In this document: positions 62,213-64,000 of the stretch, in pieces
Layout: each line of letters opens with the position of its first letter
Numbering within the stretch: the first letter of the stretch is position 1
NCBI GenBank assembly: GCA_030248295.1
Contig: JASANH010001537.1
Location: forward strand, 310,001 to 374,000
Length of the DNA stretch: 64,000 nucleotides
From: Mesodorylaimus sp. YZB2_4
Lineage: Eukaryota > Nematoda > Enoplea > Dorylaimida > Dorylaimidae
Reading direction: 5' to 3'
Position numbers and translations under genes: made by a program
The notes under the pieces: generated by a model
The model's input: the letters and a program-made list of their open reading frames with translations, nothing else
Databases searched by the model: none
What the model was told of the DNA's origin: nothing

Positions 62213-63088
62213 ATGGTCTTCTTTACGTGCAGCGGTTGCGGGGAGTCGGTTAAGAAAGCTCAAGTAGAAAAGCATCGGTATCAATGTCGTCGAAGTCAGG
62301 TCATGTCGTGCATCGATTGCAACAAGGATTTTCACGGAAACGATTATCAAACCCACACGAAATGCATGAGCGAAGATCAAAAATACGGTGGACAAAACTA
62401 CGTGGGCAAAGCGAATAAGGGCGAAGTAAAACAAGAAAAATGGTTCGAGCAAGTGCAACGCGCCATAGATTCCATAGACCTCAAGGACGCCCGATTGCGA
62501 TCACTTTTAGAACAAGTTAAAAATTATTCAAATATTCCACGAAAACAACAAAAATTCGTTAGCTTCCTATCGAATTCTCTTCGAGTTCGTGACAAACAAT
62601 TAATTGAAGCCGCTTGGACCGCTATTTCATCATCAGTAGAAAAAGACAAGAAAGAAAACGAAAAACTCGCCAATAACGGGACCAATGAACTAGAGAAAAC
62701 TGAGATCGATTTGAAAAATGAAGACAAAAAACGCAAGATGGAGGAATCAAGTGAAAACGGGTCAGCCAAGAAAAAGAAAACTGAGTCTATCAGTGACTCT
62801 GATCAGATGAATGGCTGCGCCCAGGGTGCCGATCAGGAGGCACTCAAAGTCAAAAAATTCAATTGGCGAAAAGCGATCAAGGAGCGACTCGAAGCGGCGT
62901 CAGATAACGAAATAAAAATCAAGGCCCTTCGAAAACGGGTCCTCGAGCAGTATAACCAAAGCCAGAAGAAAAAAGAGCATAGCGACGACGAATTGAAAGA
63001 GCTCTTTGATCAGGCAATCCAACGCCTGAGCGAAAGAGCCTACTTGAAGTTGGATGGCAAGCTCGTTCGAGTTCTAAAAAGTTGTTGA
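62213..63088 (+). CDS. LYAR: LYAR nucleolar zinc-finger protein
   Basis: Single exon, 291 residues. ATG at 62213 chosen because MVFFTCSGCGESVKKAQVEKH matches the exact LYAR N-terminus; an upstream in-frame ATG at 62105 adds an unrelated Phe-rich stretch. Two LYAR-type C2HC zinc fingers (C..C..H..C, then CIDCNKDFHGNDYQTH) are followed by SEDQKYGGQNY, a Lys/Glu-rich coiled and nuclear-localisation region (KKKKTES) and the C-terminal winged-helix-like block FNWRKAIKERLEAASDNEIKIKALRKRVL. LYAR acts in ribosome biogenesis in the nucleolus. It converges on PSME3IP1, 118 bp away. Confidence 0.95.
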   Translation: MVFFTCSGCGESVKKAQVEKHRYQCRRSQVMSCIDCNKDFHGNDYQTHTKCMSEDQKYGGQNYVGKANKGEVKQEKWFEQVQRAIDSIDLKDARLRSLLEQVKNYSNIPRKQQKFVSFLSNSLRVRDKQLIEAAWTAISSSVEKDKKENEKLANNGTNELEKTEIDLKNEDKKRKMEESSENGSAKKKKTESISDSDQMNGCAQGADQEALKVKKFNWRKAIKERLEAASDNEIKIKALRKRVLEQYNQSQKKKEHSDDELKELFDQAIQRLSERAYLKLDGKLVRVLKSC

Positions 63089-63206
63089 TTTATTTTCCCA
63101 TACTTTTTGAAATGACGTTATGATATTGGAAGGAAAGAAATGATTAGGCATTAAATTACAGTCTTTCTTCAATTTGACATTTTCACATCAGGAGAACACT
63201 CAAGCC

Positions 63207-64000
63207 TTAATTCGAATCTTCTCCGCTACTGCTCGAATATGCACCCAACAAGTTTAATCCAGAGGATGCGGCTGGAGCGGCGGCGCTGGTCGTGCTAGTA
63301 GATGACCCTTCGGTTTGTGATTTCGGTTTTGTGCTGGTTGATTCACCCGGCTTATTCTTTTTGATCAAAACACCCGCCAGTGCCTTCTTTTGATTCAATT
63401 CTGGCTTCGGTTTTTTAGAAAGCAGAGGTGGTTTGTCCCGCTGAAAAGAGGAATGCTATTGCATTTGATAAGATTCAAGAAAAGGGACTGCGGAACTTAC
63501 ATCGAGAATAAGAGGATCGCCATCCAAGGCTCGTCTCGATTTCGATGTCGATGTTGAGCAACTCGGGCCTTCATCCGAGTCTTCGTCATCGTCGTCGCTG
63601 TCAACGAGAAATCGTTTTTTCGTTTTCGATTCGCTATCCTTGGCGAATAACCGCCTAAATCAAAACATACTTTTCGAGCACACGTAATTAACAGCCCCTT
63701 ATACCAGCTTTACATTAATTCCAGGCCCCTATGGCTGATGTACAGTTCGCAGGCCCGCGCAGGCCCGCTTTGTCTGACAAAATTTACACACACACCAGAA
63801 AAAAAAACTTAAGTATATGGCCATTACACCGACCCTAGGGGTAGGAAGAATTCGACCTATAAACCCCGGCTCTTAGCCTCCCAGAAACCAAATCATGACG
63901 ACTTACTGAACGAATTCCTCGTCCTCGCGTTCCTGTCTCTCCAATTCTTCTCGTTGCTGTTTAGTTACTTCGGCGATAGCGTTGGCGTAATCGACCTTCG
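63207..64000 (-). CDS. PSME3IP1: PSME3-interacting protein (FAM192A/NIP30) homologue, 5' truncated by window edge
   Basis: Three exons visible: beyond 64000-63907, 63654-63501, 63440-63207 (stop TAA at 63209-63207). The first visible exon is a coiled, Gln/Glu/Arg-rich helix (VTKQQREELERQERED) matching the SRQQELIEKQRREEE region of FAM192A. Next come an acidic Ser/Asp stretch (DSDDDDEDSDEG), a Lys-rich NQKKALAGVLIKKNK resembling AKLLAGAVKHK, and the end GLNLLGAYSSSSGEDSN matching GLGAYSGSSDSESS. The family binds the PA28-gamma proteasome activator in the nucleus. The N-terminus lies outside the window. Identification rests on short motifs. Confidence 0.75.

Overview
The window is a gene-dense stretch of a compact animal (metazoan) nuclear genome. 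The gene set fits only animals: a Cys-loop ligand-gated channel, a class C GPCR, a TRAF, two NKCC-type SLC12 cotransporters and an ABCA1-type lipid transporter, alongside conserved eukaryotic genes. Genes are cut by many short introns, mostly about 41-120 bp, that start GT and end almost always in TTTCAG, TTTTAG or TTGCAG. That acceptor style, and short TTAGGC runs near 60.9-61.1 kb, are nematode-like, but the phylum cannot be fixed from this window alone. All models were built by hand: splice sites were chosen to keep frame and family similarity, and spliced lengths were checked for divisibility by three.

Layout. 0-1.2 kb: 3' end of an HSPA4/HSP110 gene (+). 1.5-4.4 kb: AMPK gamma with a long N-terminal extension (-). 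5.5-5.8 kb: MOCS2A (-). 6.7-8.4 kb: Cys-loop channel (+), tail-to-tail with MED15 (-, 8.5-11.6 kb). 12.3-15.5 kb: mGluR/CaSR-like class C GPCR (-), followed by ABCF3 (-, 15.7-18.8 kb). 19.5-24.7 kb: kinesin-1 heavy chain (+). 25.6-29.7 and 30.6-35.2 kb: tandem SLC12 pair (+). 35.8-37.8 kb: ITFG1/TIP (+). 38.1-39.8 kb: TRAF (-). 40.1-42.1 kb: TMEM120 (-). 42.6-43.8 kb: C1QBP/p32 (+). 43.8-47.4 kb: gene-poor accessory interval with tRNA-like remnants and an inverted repeat pair. 47.4-49.6 kb: RBM45 (-). 50.2-60.0 kb: 48-exon ABCA1-like gene (-). 60.4-61.25 kb: non-autonomous foldback element with terminal inverted repeats. 61.3-62.1 kb: HDHD3-like HAD protein (+), then LYAR (+), tail-to-tail with PSME3IP1/FAM192A (-), which runs off the right edge.

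The genes do not form one pathway; most are conserved housekeeping or signalling genes. The strongest unusual signals are the foldback element with inner TTAGGC repeats, the SLC12 tandem pair (near-identical exon lengths but two introns present in only one copy), the atypical pore of the Cys-loop channel, the mixed mGluR/CaSR binding-site signature of the class C receptor, and a possible HDHD3-LYAR operon. I did not see a CRISPR array, a bacterial-type system or a clearly new multi-gene system.
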